Below, one piece after another: positions 1 to 8,469 of a DNA stretch of 64,000 bases. A program made the translations under genes and the position numbers. Location: assembly GCA_963790775.1 (NCBI GenBank), contig CAWBPR010000011.1, forward strand, positions 496,001 to 560,000. Reading direction: 5' to 3'. The DNA is from JASJBU01 sp963790775 (lineage in GTDB: Bacteria > Pseudomonadota > Gammaproteobacteria > Chromatiales > Chromatiaceae). The notes beneath the pieces were generated by a model. It worked only from the letters and a program-made list of their open reading frames with translations. It searched no databases and was not told the origin of the DNA. The first letter of the stretch is position 1, and every line of letters starts with the position of its first letter.

Positions 1-959
1 TGCTCGTGTCCATGGCTTTTGTCACGGTGGACATTGGACGCCTGGATCGCTTCTGGCATGTGATCCCTTTTATCGGGAGTTTCAACTGGCCCAACTCCAT
101 GCTCGCCTGGGACATCGTGGTGCTGAATGGTTATCTGCTGCTCAACATGGCCATACCCATGTACATCCTCTGGCGCCATTATCAGGGCAAGGAGGCGCCG
201 CTGCGCCGCTATTTCTTCTTCGTCATCATTGCCATGTTCTGGGCCATCTCCATCCATACGGTGACGGCCTGGGTTTTTTCCTCCAACGTCGCGCGTCCCT
301 TCTGGCATACCTCACTGCTGGCTCCGCGTTTCATCGCCTCCGCCTTTGTCGCCGGTCCGGCGCTGATGATTATCATCCTGCAGATCCTGCGCCGCTTCAC
401 CGACTATCCTATCAGCCAGAGCGTGATCTCCATGCTGGCCCTGATCATGGCGGTGGCGATGCAGATCAATGTCTATTTTGTCGCTTCCGAACTGTTCACC
501 GATTTTTACAGTGAAACGGCGCATGCTGCGTCCATTCATTACCTGTTCCTGGGACTGGAAGGCTTCTCTGCATTGACCGTCTGGATCTGGATGGCGCTGG
601 TCTTCAATCTGATCGCCTTGACCCTGCTCATGATCCACAAGACCCGGACCAACATGATCACCTTGAATATCGCTTGCACTCTGGGTTTCGTGGGTATCTG
701 GATCGAAAAGGGCATGGGTCTGGTGGTCACCGGTTTTATTCCCACTCCCCTCGGTGAGATCTTCGAATACACCCCGACACTGAAAGAACTCGGCATATCG
801 GTCGGCATCTATGCCCTGGGTGCCTTTGTCTTCACCATCCTTGCCCGGGCCGGTATCGCGATTCAACTGGGCCATGTTGGGAAGGGGATGCCGCAAGTGG
901 TTGGGTCAGCAGCAAAGGTGGGGGAGGGGAGACACACAGCTTCGACTGGCCAAGCTTGA
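1..959 (+). CDS. dsrP: NrfD/PsrC-family quinone-interacting membrane subunit, probably DsrP (5' end outside window)
   Basis: The protein is a polytopic membrane protein of the NrfD/PsrC family, which exchanges electrons between the quinone pool and periplasmic or cytoplasmic redox partners. The block DRFWHVIPFIGSFNWPNSML followed by AWDIVVLNGYLLLN is typical of DsrP from the DsrMKJOP complex of sulfur oxidisers and sulfate reducers. About eight hydrophobic segments are visible. The reading frame is already open at base 1, and a GTG at position 6 falls inside the conserved part of the family, so the N-terminal helices lie outside the window. The C-terminal tail (about 20 residues, charged) is not conserved. 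The next gene, ppnP, is unrelated, so this is probably the last gene of its operon. Another NrfD-type complex cannot be excluded. Confidence 0.72.
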   Translation, partial: LVSMAFVTVDIGRLDRFWHVIPFIGSFNWPNSMLAWDIVVLNGYLLLNMAIPMYILWRHYQGKEAPLRRYFFFVIIAMFWAISIHTVTAWVFSSNVARPFWHTSLLAPRFIASAFVAGPALMIIILQILRRFTDYPISQSVISMLALIMAVAMQINVYFVASELFTDFYSETAHAASIHYLFLGLEGFSALTVWIWMALVFNLIALTLLMIHKTRTNMITLNIACTLGFVGIWIEKGMGLVVTGFIPTPLGEIFEYTPTLKELGISVGIYALGAFVFTILARAGIAIQLGHVGKGMPQVVGSAAKVGEGRHTASTGQA

Positions 960-1156
960 TACGAGCGACCGACAAACAGATGAAAAAGGCGCAGTGATAG
1001 AGTAATTAGGTCTTCAACAGGTGGCCGTGGGCCGGATTATTAGAAGCGGGGTGCTATAAAGCGAGAACACTGCCCTTGGGCTGCTGCTTGGATGCTGTTA
1101 TTTTTTACAATCTCAATAGAAAGAAATAAACAATAACTAAAGAAAAGGCAGATGAT

Positions 1157-1471
1157 ATGTCCAAGTTTGAGAATGTATCGGTAGTCAAGGCGGCCAACAT
1201 ATATTTTGAAGGTCGGGTCACGAGCCGTTCAATACTGTTCCCCGACGGTTCGAAGAAGTCTCTTGGGGTTATGCTTCCCGGGGAATATGAGTTTGGAACA
1301 GCAGAAAAGGAAATCATGGAAATTCTGTCCGGCGAACTGGAAGTGCAGTTGCCCGATGATTCTGAATGGCGGCCCGTAAAGGGAGGGGAAGCCTTTGAGG
1401 TTCCGGCGTCCTCCAGGTTCAAAGTTAAAGTTCACAGCCTCACGGACTATTGTTGCTTATTTGTCGCCTGA
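1157..1471 (+). CDS. ppnP: Pyrimidine/purine nucleoside phosphorylase PpnP (DUF1255, YaiE-like cupin)
   Basis: At 104 residues this has the usual length of PpnP, a small cytoplasmic cupin that phosphorolyses a broad set of nucleosides. The start MSKFENVSVVKAANIYFEGR, the central SLGVMLPGEYEF and the metal-free cupin core EIMEILSGELEVQLP followed by GGEAFEVPASSRFKVK are family hallmarks. An upstream AAAGGCAG serves as ribosome binding site. It stands alone: about 200 bases separate it from the dsrP-like gene and the next gene is unrelated. Confidence 0.9.
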   Translation: MSKFENVSVVKAANIYFEGRVTSRSILFPDGSKKSLGVMLPGEYEFGTAEKEIMEILSGELEVQLPDDSEWRPVKGGEAFEVPASSRFKVKVHSLTDYCCLFVA

Positions 1472-1604
1472 TTTTCTCCGGGTCGGCAGTACGTAAATAT
1501 TGGGGCATCACGGCAGCACATGCATGCTTTTCAAACCGCTTCGTACGATCGATCTGATATGATCGTCATGCTGAGCGTAAATTATTCTGCAAGGATATAA
1601 CCAC

Positions 1605-1919
1605 ATGACTCAATACATCATTACCTACCTAGGCGGCGATCAGCCATCCAGTCCGGAAGAAGGTAAGCAGCATTTCGCGAAATATACGAAATGGTTATCT
1701 TCGTTGGGCGACTCGGCAGTTAGTCCTGCTAATCCGCTTAAGAATACGAGCACGGTGAATTCTGACGGTACTGTCACCGCTGGAAGCACAACCTCAATGT
1801 CTGGTTACACGGTAATTGAAGCTGACTCAATGGAGGCGGCACTGGAGATTGCAAAAGCTTGCCCGTTTCTTGATATCGGCGGTTCACTTGAGGTGTCAGA
1901 GTTAATGCAGATGCAGTAA
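1605..1919 (+). CDS. YCII-related (YciI-like) domain protein
   Basis: This 104-residue soluble protein has the ferredoxin-like YCII fold: an N-terminal strand MTQYIITYLGG, a helix with HFAKYTKWLSSLG, a hairpin ending in SGYTVIEADSMEAALEIAKACPFLDIGGSLEVSEL. The stretch of a strand followed by D-S-M-E-A-A-L-E-I-A-K and C-P is the usual C-terminal signature of the DGPF/YCII group. The biochemical role of this subgroup is unknown. The start is supported by AAGGATAT eight bases upstream. No operon partner is evident. Confidence 0.75.
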   Translation: MTQYIITYLGGDQPSSPEEGKQHFAKYTKWLSSLGDSAVSPANPLKNTSTVNSDGTVTAGSTTSMSGYTVIEADSMEAALEIAKACPFLDIGGSLEVSELMQMQ

Positions 1920-2003
1920 ACAGGTTTTATTTAACTGAATCACTTCCCGGCTCCAGTTCCAGTCTGGCGTGGGTATCCTGAATCAGGTCCGGCAATACCT
2001 CTT

Positions 2004-2291
2004 TCAGCAATTACCCTGATGTTTTTCATTTTCCAGCGCCTTGGAAGTAATTTCATGATAAAGGTGGACCGTGCGGGCAAACAGATCACGATATTCCGCG
2101 TGTTCCGCGACAAAAGGTTGATACTCCTTGGTGTCGTGTAACACCTCCTCGAGAAACTCAATATCATATTCATTGAGGGTTTCTCCTTGATCGACGAGCC
2201 GTTTTATATCGAGAATTCTTGGCAGTCTCTGTTTTTCAAAGCGTTCCAATACAGCTGCCAGAACTCCTTCATTCTCTAAAGACAAGAACAT
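2004..2291 (-). CDS. Small conserved hypothetical helical protein
   Basis: The product is a 95-residue, acidic, mostly helical soluble protein (FLSLENEGVLAAVLERF, LNEYDIEFLEEVLHD, EHAEYRDLFARTVHLYHEI). I do not recognise a family. It has a textbook ribosome binding site, CAGGAGG, seven bases before the ATG. It follows nhaD in the same direction, but two strong hairpins lie between them, so it is likely transcribed separately or only by read-through. Confidence 0.6.
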   Translation of the reverse strand: MFLSLENEGVLAAVLERFEKQRLPRILDIKRLVDQGETLNEYDIEFLEEVLHDTKEYQPFVAEHAEYRDLFARTVHLYHEITSKALENEKHQGNC

Positions 2292-2315
2292 CTTTACCTC
2301 CTGTAAGCTAACCTA

Positions 2316-2344
2316 AGGAAGGTCTGAATTATTCAGACCTTCCT
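2316..2344 (-). terminator. Perfect 14-bp-arm hairpin between nhaD and the small gene at 2004
   Basis: AGGAAGGTCTGAAT and its exact reverse complement are separated by one base. On the minus strand it lies downstream of nhaD and 24 bases upstream of the next start codon. It lacks a long U run, so it may be a terminator, an mRNA stabiliser or an operator palindrome. Confidence 0.55.
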
Positions 2345-2363
2345 GCATCGCAGGAATATACCG

Positions 2364-2396
2364 CCATTTTCAACCGCGGTAAGGGATTGAAAATGG
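2364..2396 (-). terminator. Hairpin downstream of nhaD
   Basis: Arms CCATTTTCAA and TTGAAAATGG enclose a 13-base loop about 42 bases past the nhaD stop codon. It is followed on the minus strand by a short AT-rich stretch. It probably helps end the sigma-54 operon together with the hairpin at 2316-2344. Confidence 0.5.
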
Positions 2397-2437
2397 AGGA
2401 AAGGAATCATCGAAAATATATTTGAGGATCTCTCTAC

Positions 2438-3877
2438 TCAACCTCCGGTGAAATATTGGTCGTTTACCGCCATGTGTACAAGGATGCTGGCGATATAACC
2501 GGCGGCAATCGCCGGGGTCCATTTTAGATGGCCGAAAAAGGTGTACTTACCCCGCGCCTGTCCCATCAACGCCACACCTGCAGCGGACCCGATGGAAAGC
2601 AACGAGCCACCGACACCTGCTGTCAGCGTCACCAGTAACCACTGGCCTGTCGACATGTCCGGGTTCATGGTGAGCACCGCGAACATCACAGGGATGTTAT
2701 CCACGATGGCGGAAAGTACACCGATAGCCACATTGGCATTGGTGGCTCCCCAGCCCGTGTACATCATCTCTGACGCCATGCTGAGGTAACCGAGAAATCC
2801 GAGGCCGCCGACACAGAGCACCACGCCGTAGAAAAAGAGCAGCGTGTCCCATTCGGCTCTGGCGAGAGGAGTGAACACGTCGAAGGCCACGGGGCTGCCC
2901 ATCTGACCATCGTGTTCAGCATTGTCAGGTCGGTGCTGATGATCCCGGTGAGCAGTCTTCTTCAGGAAGAAACCTAACAACTGGAGATATCCAAGTCCAG
3001 TCAACATACCGATCACCGGCGGCAAATGCAGAAAATTGTGGAATGATACGGCGGTAGCGATGGTGGCGAGAAACAGACCGATAACCCGCCTTGCTCCACG
3101 TTGCATCTGCACCCGGTCGCCCGATGCACTGGGTTTGACCGGAGGAACGGCGAAATGCATGATGGCCGCGGGGACCAGAAAATTGACCACTGCCGGGATG
3201 AACAAGGCGAAAAAGGTCCAGAATTCGACCATACCCTTTTGCCAGACCATCAACGTCGTGATGTCGCCAAAGGGTGAGAAGGCGCCGCCGGCATTGGCGC
3301 CCACGACGATATTGATGCACGCCAGGGTGACAAAACGACTGTTGTCGCCTCCCACGGCCAATACCACTACGCACATCAGCAGCGCGGTGGTCAGATTATC
3401 GGCGATGGGTGAGATGAAAAAGGCGAGCGTGCCGGTAATCCAGAACAGGGCGCGAAAGCCAAACCCACTGCGGATCAGCCAGGCGCGCAAGGCATCGAAA
3501 ACGCGCCGCTCCTGCATGGCATTGATGTAGGTCATCGCCACCAGCAGGAAGAGCATCAGTTCGGAGTACTCCAGCAGATTGTGGCGCACCGCATGTTCCG
3601 CAGCGGTGGTCAGTCCGTGACTGGCATAGACCCAGGCGATAAATCCCCAGATCAGGCCCGCAGCAATGATAACCGGTTTGGATTTGCGCAGATGGGTGAA
3701 CTCCTCCGCCATCACCAGCAGATAGGCAATCAGAAAAAGCGCTATCGACAGTATGCCTACCCAGTGTCCGGTCAGGTCCAGGTGGGTGGCATTCTGTTCG
3801 GCGGCCAGCAATCCCTGAGGCAATAGGCTTAACGGCAGGAGCGCAAGCGTCGTTTTGGCTTTGTCATGTAATTTCAT
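2438..3877 (-). CDS. nhaD: Na+/H+ antiporter, NhaD type
   Basis: This 479-residue inner-membrane antiporter exchanges internal Na+ (or Li+) for external H+. The N-terminus (LLPLSLLPQGLLAAEQ) looks like a cleavable signal peptide, as in several NhaD proteins. About twelve membrane segments follow. Family blocks seen are ISPIADNLTTALLMCVVVLAV, INIVVGANAGGAFSPFGDIT with TTLMVWQKG, and near the end AIVDNIPVMFAVLTMNP with GVGGSLLSIGSAAGVALMGQ. It is the last gene of the leftward operon 8242 to 2438; only nine bases separate it from the SLC13 carrier. In this setting it could regenerate the Na+ gradient used by Na+-coupled anion uptake; that is inference. Confidence 0.92.
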   Translation of the reverse strand: MKLHDKAKTTLALLPLSLLPQGLLAAEQNATHLDLTGHWVGILSIALFLIAYLLVMAEEFTHLRKSKPVIIAAGLIWGFIAWVYASHGLTTAAEHAVRHNLLEYSELMLFLLVAMTYINAMQERRVFDALRAWLIRSGFGFRALFWITGTLAFFISPIADNLTTALLMCVVVLAVGGDNSRFVTLACINIVVGANAGGAFSPFGDITTLMVWQKGMVEFWTFFALFIPAVVNFLVPAAIMHFAVPPVKPSASGDRVQMQRGARRVIGLFLATIATAVSFHNFLHLPPVIGMLTGLGYLQLLGFFLKKTAHRDHQHRPDNAEHDGQMGSPVAFDVFTPLARAEWDTLLFFYGVVLCVGGLGFLGYLSMASEMMYTGWGATNANVAIGVLSAIVDNIPVMFAVLTMNPDMSTGQWLLVTLTAGVGGSLLSIGSAAGVALMGQARGKYTFFGHLKWTPAIAAGYIASILVHMAVNDQYFTGG

Positions 3878-3886
3878 TGGTAAGCC

Positions 3887-5872
3887 TTAAAAAACCAGAT
3901 TCATCATGGCGATCATTACAACCAGGAACAGTACTGTCATGATGCCGCCGGCTTTCATAAAGTCCGGTACACGGTAGCCTCCGGGACCCATGATCAAGGC
4001 ATTTACCTGATGGGTGGGGATGAGAAATGAGTTGGATGTGGCAATCGCTACGGTCAGGGCAAAAATAGCCGGATTGGCGCCGGCGCCGATGGCGATGTTG
4101 ACGGCAAGCGGCACCAGCAGAACCGTGGCGCCCACATTGGACATCACCAGGGTGAAAAAGGTTGCGAGTGCCGCTACGGCTGATTGAATCACCCAGATCG
4201 GCATGTGACCAACCACGGAGAGCACCTGTTCGGCGATCCATTTTGCAGTACCTGTGGTCTCCACGGCCAGCCCTAACGGGATCAGTGAGGCGAGCAGAAA
4301 TACCGTCTTCCAACTTACCGCTTCGTAGGCCTCTTCGATATTGAGCACACCGGACAGCACCATGCCCATGGCCCCGGTCAGCAGCGCCACCGAGAGACGT
4401 ATGTCGGTAAACAGCACCATGAACAGCGCAATACCGAAGAACAAGGCGGCGGGCAGCAACTTATGCGGACGCAGTTCCTCCCGTGGATATTCGGTGGTTA
4501 CGACGACGAAGTTTCGGTCTTTTTCCAGTCGCGCCAGATTGGTCCAGGTGGTGTGGACGACCAGTGTATCTCCAGCATTGAATGGCGTGCTCCGGATGTT
4601 ATCTCCCTGCCTGAGGGTTTCACCACCCCGGTGCAGAGCAATCAAACCCAGTCCATAGGTCTTGCGCAGCCAGACTTCGCGCGCACTCTTGCCAATGATC
4701 TGCGAACCCGGAGGGACAACCACTTCCGCAATACCTGCCTTACTGGCGGACAATGATTCAGAAAAACTTCGCAGCTCCTTACGTTTCTTGAGTCCGTATT
4801 TTTCGACAAAGCTATTCAGGTTGTTGGGGGCAGCCAGAATCCCCAGAACCATGCCCCCGACTACCTCGGTATCATAGGCAACCGAACCGGGTCCGACCAT
4901 GCTCTCTTCGCCGCTGTATTTGACGCCAATCGCCCTGAGGCCATAGGTTGATTCGACTTCGCCGAGTAATTTACCTATCAGATCGCTGCTTTCAGGCACG
5001 ACAATCTCGGACATGTCAGGGCGTATCCCGTACAGATTCTGAAAGTATTCCATGACATCCACACCCTTGGTGCTGCTCTCACTTTTGGTTTTTGGTAATA
5101 CGAAGCGACCAGCCAAAACGAAGTAAATGATGCCTGTGGCGACCAATGCTATACCCACCGGTGTTACCGAGAAGAGTCCCCAGGTGTCCATCTGCTGTGA
5201 CGCAGGCAAGGCTTTGTTGGAAGTGAGGATCAAGTCATTGAGCAGAATCAGCGGGCTGGAACCGACCATGGTGATGGTGCCGCCGAGGATGGCGGTGAAG
5301 CCCATCGGCATCAGCAGGCGTGACATCGGCAGGCCGGAGCGGGCCGAGATACGGGAGACTACCGGCAGGAAAAGTGCGGCAGCGCCTACGTTCTGCATAA
5401 ATGATGAGATAAAGCCAACCGTGGCGGAGATGATCGGGATGATGCGCCCTTCGGTGGTGCCGCCTATCTTGAGGATAAAGGCTGCTACCTTGCTCATGAT
5501 GCCGGTCTTGTCGAGGCCGGCGCCGATGATCATCACCGCAATGATGGAAATCACCGCATTCGAGGAGAAACCATCGAACAGGTGTTTGTTGTCTACCAAC
5601 CCCAGTTCAAGACCCATGTAGGGGGCGAGTAATGAAGTCAGTCCCAACAGCACCATGACAGTGGCTGCCGCCACGTCAACCCCCACTATCTCGAAGGCAA
5701 ACAGATAGATAGTCAACATCAAAATCGCACTGACCCAGGCGATCTCCACGGTGGGCACCACGCTTGCAAGGTACAGTGCGAGCACGGCAAATATGACAGC
5801 CGCAATGATCTGTTTCGGGTTGAATCTTCGGGGTTTGGCAATAGTTGTTTCGTCATCCGCAAGTTTGTTCAT
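3887..5872 (-). CDS. SLC13/DASS-family anion carrier with two central RCK_C (TrkA-C) domains
   Basis: This 661-residue protein has two blocks of membrane helices (about residues 15-250 and 470-660) flanking a soluble middle. The middle holds two TrkA-C-like domains (about 285-370 and 375-460; the second contains EVVVPPGSQIIGKSAREVWLRKTYGLGLIA). Membrane motifs such as SSFMQNVGAAALFLPV, GGTITMVGSSPLILLND and SNVGATVLLVPLAVNIAIG are those of Na+/dicarboxylate-sulfate (DASS) carriers. Bacterial members with RCK_C domains are usually annotated as sulfate or anion transporters; the substrate is not readable here. It lies between the SulP and nhaD genes in one operon, so co-regulation with them is likely. 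Confidence 0.85.
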   Translation of the reverse strand: MNKLADDETTIAKPRRFNPKQIIAAVIFAVLALYLASVVPTVEIAWVSAILMLTIYLFAFEIVGVDVAAATVMVLLGLTSLLAPYMGLELGLVDNKHLFDGFSSNAVISIIAVMIIGAGLDKTGIMSKVAAFILKIGGTTEGRIIPIISATVGFISSFMQNVGAAALFLPVVSRISARSGLPMSRLLMPMGFTAILGGTITMVGSSPLILLNDLILTSNKALPASQQMDTWGLFSVTPVGIALVATGIIYFVLAGRFVLPKTKSESSTKGVDVMEYFQNLYGIRPDMSEIVVPESSDLIGKLLGEVESTYGLRAIGVKYSGEESMVGPGSVAYDTEVVGGMVLGILAAPNNLNSFVEKYGLKKRKELRSFSESLSASKAGIAEVVVPPGSQIIGKSAREVWLRKTYGLGLIALHRGGETLRQGDNIRSTPFNAGDTLVVHTTWTNLARLEKDRNFVVVTTEYPREELRPHKLLPAALFFGIALFMVLFTDIRLSVALLTGAMGMVLSGVLNIEEAYEAVSWKTVFLLASLIPLGLAVETTGTAKWIAEQVLSVVGHMPIWVIQSAVAALATFFTLVMSNVGATVLLVPLAVNIAIGAGANPAIFALTVAIATSNSFLIPTHQVNALIMGPGGYRVPDFMKAGGIMTVLFLVVMIAMMNLVF

Positions 5873-5910
5873 GATCTCTCTCTACTTCGTATTTGGTGAA
5901 TTGTTATCAG

Positions 5911-7677
5911 TTATCCAGGCGTCTGGGCGCATTCATGGAAGATGCGTTTGTCACAACCGGCGCAGATGTTTTTGTCCAGCTTCTGGTAGATGCCGTGAAT
6001 CGCCGCGGTTTTCGATTGGAAGACATTGCGTGCGCCAGTGGCATCCAGGCAGCCACAGCGTTCCAGTGAGTTCCATAGGCCCTGCTTGACGTCTATCAGG
6101 TATAGAGCGCCGCCATCGGCTTTCCGCTGGTGCGCCTCTTTTACCAATGCCTCGCCGCCTTGAAGATCGACAAAGTTGATGCCCTGCGCAACGATGGCAA
6201 GATGCTTCTGCTGCGGCGACTCGCCGCGTATCCGGTCAAAGGTTTCCTGCACATGGTTGACTGAACCAAAAAACAGGGAACCATCGATGCGTAGAATCCT
6301 GAGTTGAGGGCATTGGGGAAGATCCGGATCGCTGGAAAAAGCGTGTTTATGCAGGCGCGCATCCGGCGCCCGTGTGACGATGCGTGGTTTGGAGACCCTT
6401 TCAAGGTATAGCACCAGTGACAGCAGCACACCTGCGAAGATGGCGAATTCCAGCTCTAAGAACAGCGCGCCGAAAAAAGTAACGCCCAGCACGGCGGTTT
6501 CACGTTTCGAGGAGGTGATAATGTGCCGCATCTCCCCGAAATCGATCAGTCCCCATGCAACCAGGAACAGGATACCCGCCATGGCCGCCTTGGGCAAATA
6601 GGCGGCCAAAGGTGCGACAAAAAGCACAATCACCATCAACATCGAACCGGCAAACATGGCGGCCAGTGGTGTCCGGGCGCCTGCCTGGAAATTGAGTCCG
6701 CTGCGATTGAATGATCCGGTGGCTACGTATCCTGAAAAAAAGGCCCCCGCCAGATTGGACAGACCCTGGCCAATGAACTCCTGGTTACCATTGATGCGAT
6801 AGCCGCCGCGCGCCGCCAGGGAGCGACCGATGGACACCGCTTCGGTTAATGCAAACAGTGTTACAGCCAGGGCGGTGGGGGCGAGATTTTTGATGTTTTC
6901 CAGCGACAGGTCCGGCGCCGACAGGGGGGGCAGGCTGTCCGGCAGGGCTCCCACGGTGACAATGCCGGTAACAGCTTCGCCAAGCAGTCGGTTGAGCAAG
7001 AACGCCAGCAAGCTGCTGCCAATCATGGCGATGACCATATAGGGCAGTCGCGGCAGCCATTTTTTGACCACAATACCAATCAGCAGGGTAAACAGCGCAA
7101 CAGTCGTAACATAGGGATTGAGCTGTGAAATCTGGTCGACAAACTGAATCAGAATTTCATGCAGATGTCCGCCTCTCGCAATCTCAATGCCGAAAAAGTA
7201 ATTCAACTGTTTCGCAGCGATCAGAATTGCGGCTCCAGCGGTAAAGCCGACCACCACCGAATGGGAGATGAAATTGACCAGTACACCCATCCGGGCAAGT
7301 CCCAGGGCAAGTTCGAAAATGCCAACCAGAAAGGTCATGGTCAGCGCCAATGTTACATAATCCGCCGAGCCCGGCGCGGCGTAAACGGAAAGAGCTGAAA
7401 ACAGCACGATAGAGGCTGCAGTTGTCGGGCCGGATACCAGGTGTTTGGATGAGCCGAAAAGCGCTGCAATGATCGCAGGGATCATACCTGCATAGAGGCC
7501 GTATTGGGGCGGCATGCCGGCGATGGTGGCAAACGCCACACCCTGCGGGAGCACGACAATGGCTCCGGTTAAGCCGGCGATCAGGTCGGCGCGCAGGTCC
7601 CGTTGGGTGGAGGTCGGCAGCCAATTGAGGAAAGGGAATAACCATCCCCATCCTGCCAGGGATGTCAAGCTAGTCAT
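5911..7677 (-). CDS. SulP-family inorganic anion transporter with STAS domain (sulfate or bicarbonate)
   Basis: This 588-residue protein has the SulP core of about 12-14 helices (starting DLRADLIAGLTGAIVVLPQG, MPPQYGLYAGMIPAIIAALFGSS) and a C-terminal STAS domain (about residues 445-545, RILRIDGSLFFGSVNHVQETF). A short Cys-containing tail follows (ICAGCDKRIFHECAQ). SulP proteins move sulfate, bicarbonate (BicA) or dicarboxylates with H+ or Na+. The operon partners (SLC13 carrier, NhaD) and the LCIB-type carbonic anhydrase across the divergent region make Na+-coupled bicarbonate uptake plausible, but sulfate export from sulfur oxidation is an equally normal role for such a gene in this kind of organism. 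The substrate is therefore left open. Confidence 0.9.
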   Translation of the reverse strand: MTSLTSLAGWGWLFPFLNWLPTSTQRDLRADLIAGLTGAIVVLPQGVAFATIAGMPPQYGLYAGMIPAIIAALFGSSKHLVSGPTTAASIVLFSALSVYAAPGSADYVTLALTMTFLVGIFELALGLARMGVLVNFISHSVVVGFTAGAAILIAAKQLNYFFGIEIARGGHLHEILIQFVDQISQLNPYVTTVALFTLLIGIVVKKWLPRLPYMVIAMIGSSLLAFLLNRLLGEAVTGIVTVGALPDSLPPLSAPDLSLENIKNLAPTALAVTLFALTEAVSIGRSLAARGGYRINGNQEFIGQGLSNLAGAFFSGYVATGSFNRSGLNFQAGARTPLAAMFAGSMLMVIVLFVAPLAAYLPKAAMAGILFLVAWGLIDFGEMRHIITSSKRETAVLGVTFFGALFLELEFAIFAGVLLSLVLYLERVSKPRIVTRAPDARLHKHAFSSDPDLPQCPQLRILRIDGSLFFGSVNHVQETFDRIRGESPQQKHLAIVAQGINFVDLQGGEALVKEAHQRKADGGALYLIDVKQGLWNSLERCGCLDATGARNVFQSKTAAIHGIYQKLDKNICAGCDKRIFHECAQTPG

Positions 7678-7687
7678 GATTCGAACC

Positions 7688-8242
7688 TCAAGCTACAGAT
7701 TGGTTGGCGGAAGGGGGCGAGGCGCGGTCTTCGATCAGCACCAGCGGCACAGGGATGCGACCCCCGCGTTTGGGTATCACCTCTTCTATAAGAACTTTTA
7801 CAGGCCCATCGTCTGGTAACGCCACTAGAAAAATCAGTGAAGGGTGATTGTGAATGTAGCTGACGATCTCGCCGGTCACGTCAGAACCCAGTTGAATGCG
7901 TTGATAATCAAGGTCAGCTTCTTGAATCTTTTTCTCGATGGCGGAGATGTGGGATGTATCAACCGCATCATGAATCAGCAGATCGATCTTTGAGGCCTGA
8001 CGTGAGCAGGCGTCAATGGCATAGTCGAGCGGTGCGCCCAAGCCTCTGCCATCACTGATCAAGGCGATGCGTTGTGTTACCGTTTTCCGCACCAGGCTCG
8101 GGGTGGGCGACAGCGACTTCACCCGGGAGTCTGATCCAACTCCCAGCGCTTTCATTTTCTCGTCCATGGATAGAAATTCACCGTCATCCTGGTGCGCCAG
8201 GCCGCTCAAAATTCGTTTGAGGTCATTACTGAGTTTTTTCAT
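7688..8242 (-). CDS. UspA-like protein, first gene of the sigma-54 operon
   Basis: This is a 184-residue soluble protein. Residues about 57-165 look like a universal-stress-protein fold: strand RIALISDG, helix with DYAIDACSRQ, strand KIDLLIHD, then GEIVSYIHNHPSLIFLVALP and a C-terminal strand PVPLVLIE. The usual ATP-binding G-X2-G-X9-G motif is not clear. The N-terminal 55 residues are helical and unassigned. The start is supported by GGAAG eight bases upstream of the ATG and by the sigma-54 promoter about 25 bases before it. Eleven bases separate it from the SulP gene. A role as regulatory partner of the transporters is inference. Confidence 0.65.
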   Translation of the reverse strand: MKKLSNDLKRILSGLAHQDDGEFLSMDEKMKALGVGSDSRVKSLSPTPSLVRKTVTQRIALISDGRGLGAPLDYAIDACSRQASKIDLLIHDAVDTSHISAIEKKIQEADLDYQRIQLGSDVTGEIVSYIHNHPSLIFLVALPDDGPVKVLIEEVIPKRGGRIPVPLVLIEDRASPPSANQSVA

Positions 8243-8277
8243 GATCTGTACTTCCGAATATTAGTTTGTTCTGTTGT

Positions 8278-8293
8278 TGCAACGCCTGTGCCA
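8278..8293 (-). promoter_or_regulatory. Sigma-54 (-24/-12) promoter of the USP-SulP-SLC13-nhaD operon
   Basis: On the minus strand the sequence reads TGGCACAGGCGTTGCA. This fits the RpoN consensus TGGCACG-N4-TTGCW with the GG and GC doublets at exact spacing. Transcription should start near 8267, about 25 bases before the ATG at 8242. Confidence 0.88.
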
Positions 8294-8355
8294 AGTTTTT
8301 ATCTCCTGTAAGCTATTGATTTAACTGTCGGTATAGTGCTTTACGTTTCCTGGTG

Positions 8356-8375
8356 TGTTACAATATGCAACGGTG
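8356..8375. promoter_or_regulatory. Enhancer-type dyad A for the adjacent NtrC-family regulator
   Basis: The core GTTACAATATGCAAC (8357-8371) has dyad form GTTNC-N5-GNAAC and is followed by GGTG. It is repeated with small changes at 8436-8455. It lies roughly 90-105 bases upstream of the predicted transcription start, the usual place for NtrC-type activator sites. Confidence 0.65.
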
Positions 8376-8394
8376 ATTGGAGGGGTTATCGTAC

Positions 8395-8417
8395 AAACGG
8401 CGGCAAATGCGCCGTTT
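8395..8417. promoter_or_regulatory. Palindrome AAACGGCG-N7-CGCCGTTT
   Basis: Eight-base perfect arms with a seven-base spacer lie between the two dyads in the divergent control region. It may be an operator for a further regulator, or a hairpin in the leader of the kinase mRNA. Confidence 0.5.
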
Positions 8418-8435
8418 ATTGCGATCTGGTAGCAT

Positions 8436-8455
8436 TGTTGCGATGTGAAACGGTG
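8436..8455. promoter_or_regulatory. Enhancer-type dyad B for the adjacent NtrC-family regulator
   Basis: The core GTTGCGATGTGAAAC (8437-8451) matches dyad A in the same orientation; both are followed by GGTG. The two sites are 80 bases apart centre to centre. Dyad B overlaps a possible GTG start of the kinase gene (8455), which favours the downstream ATG at 8470. Confidence 0.62.
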
Positions 8456-8469
8456 TGTTGCGTATTGTT

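Noticed and set aside
312..896. Long minus-strand reading frame inside the dsrP-like gene
   Set aside because: It is antisense to a conserved membrane protein and its Gln/His/Asp-rich translation has no family features.
3036..3530. Plus-strand frame of 164 codons inside nhaD
   Set aside because: Shadow of nhaD; the composition is that of a reversed membrane gene.
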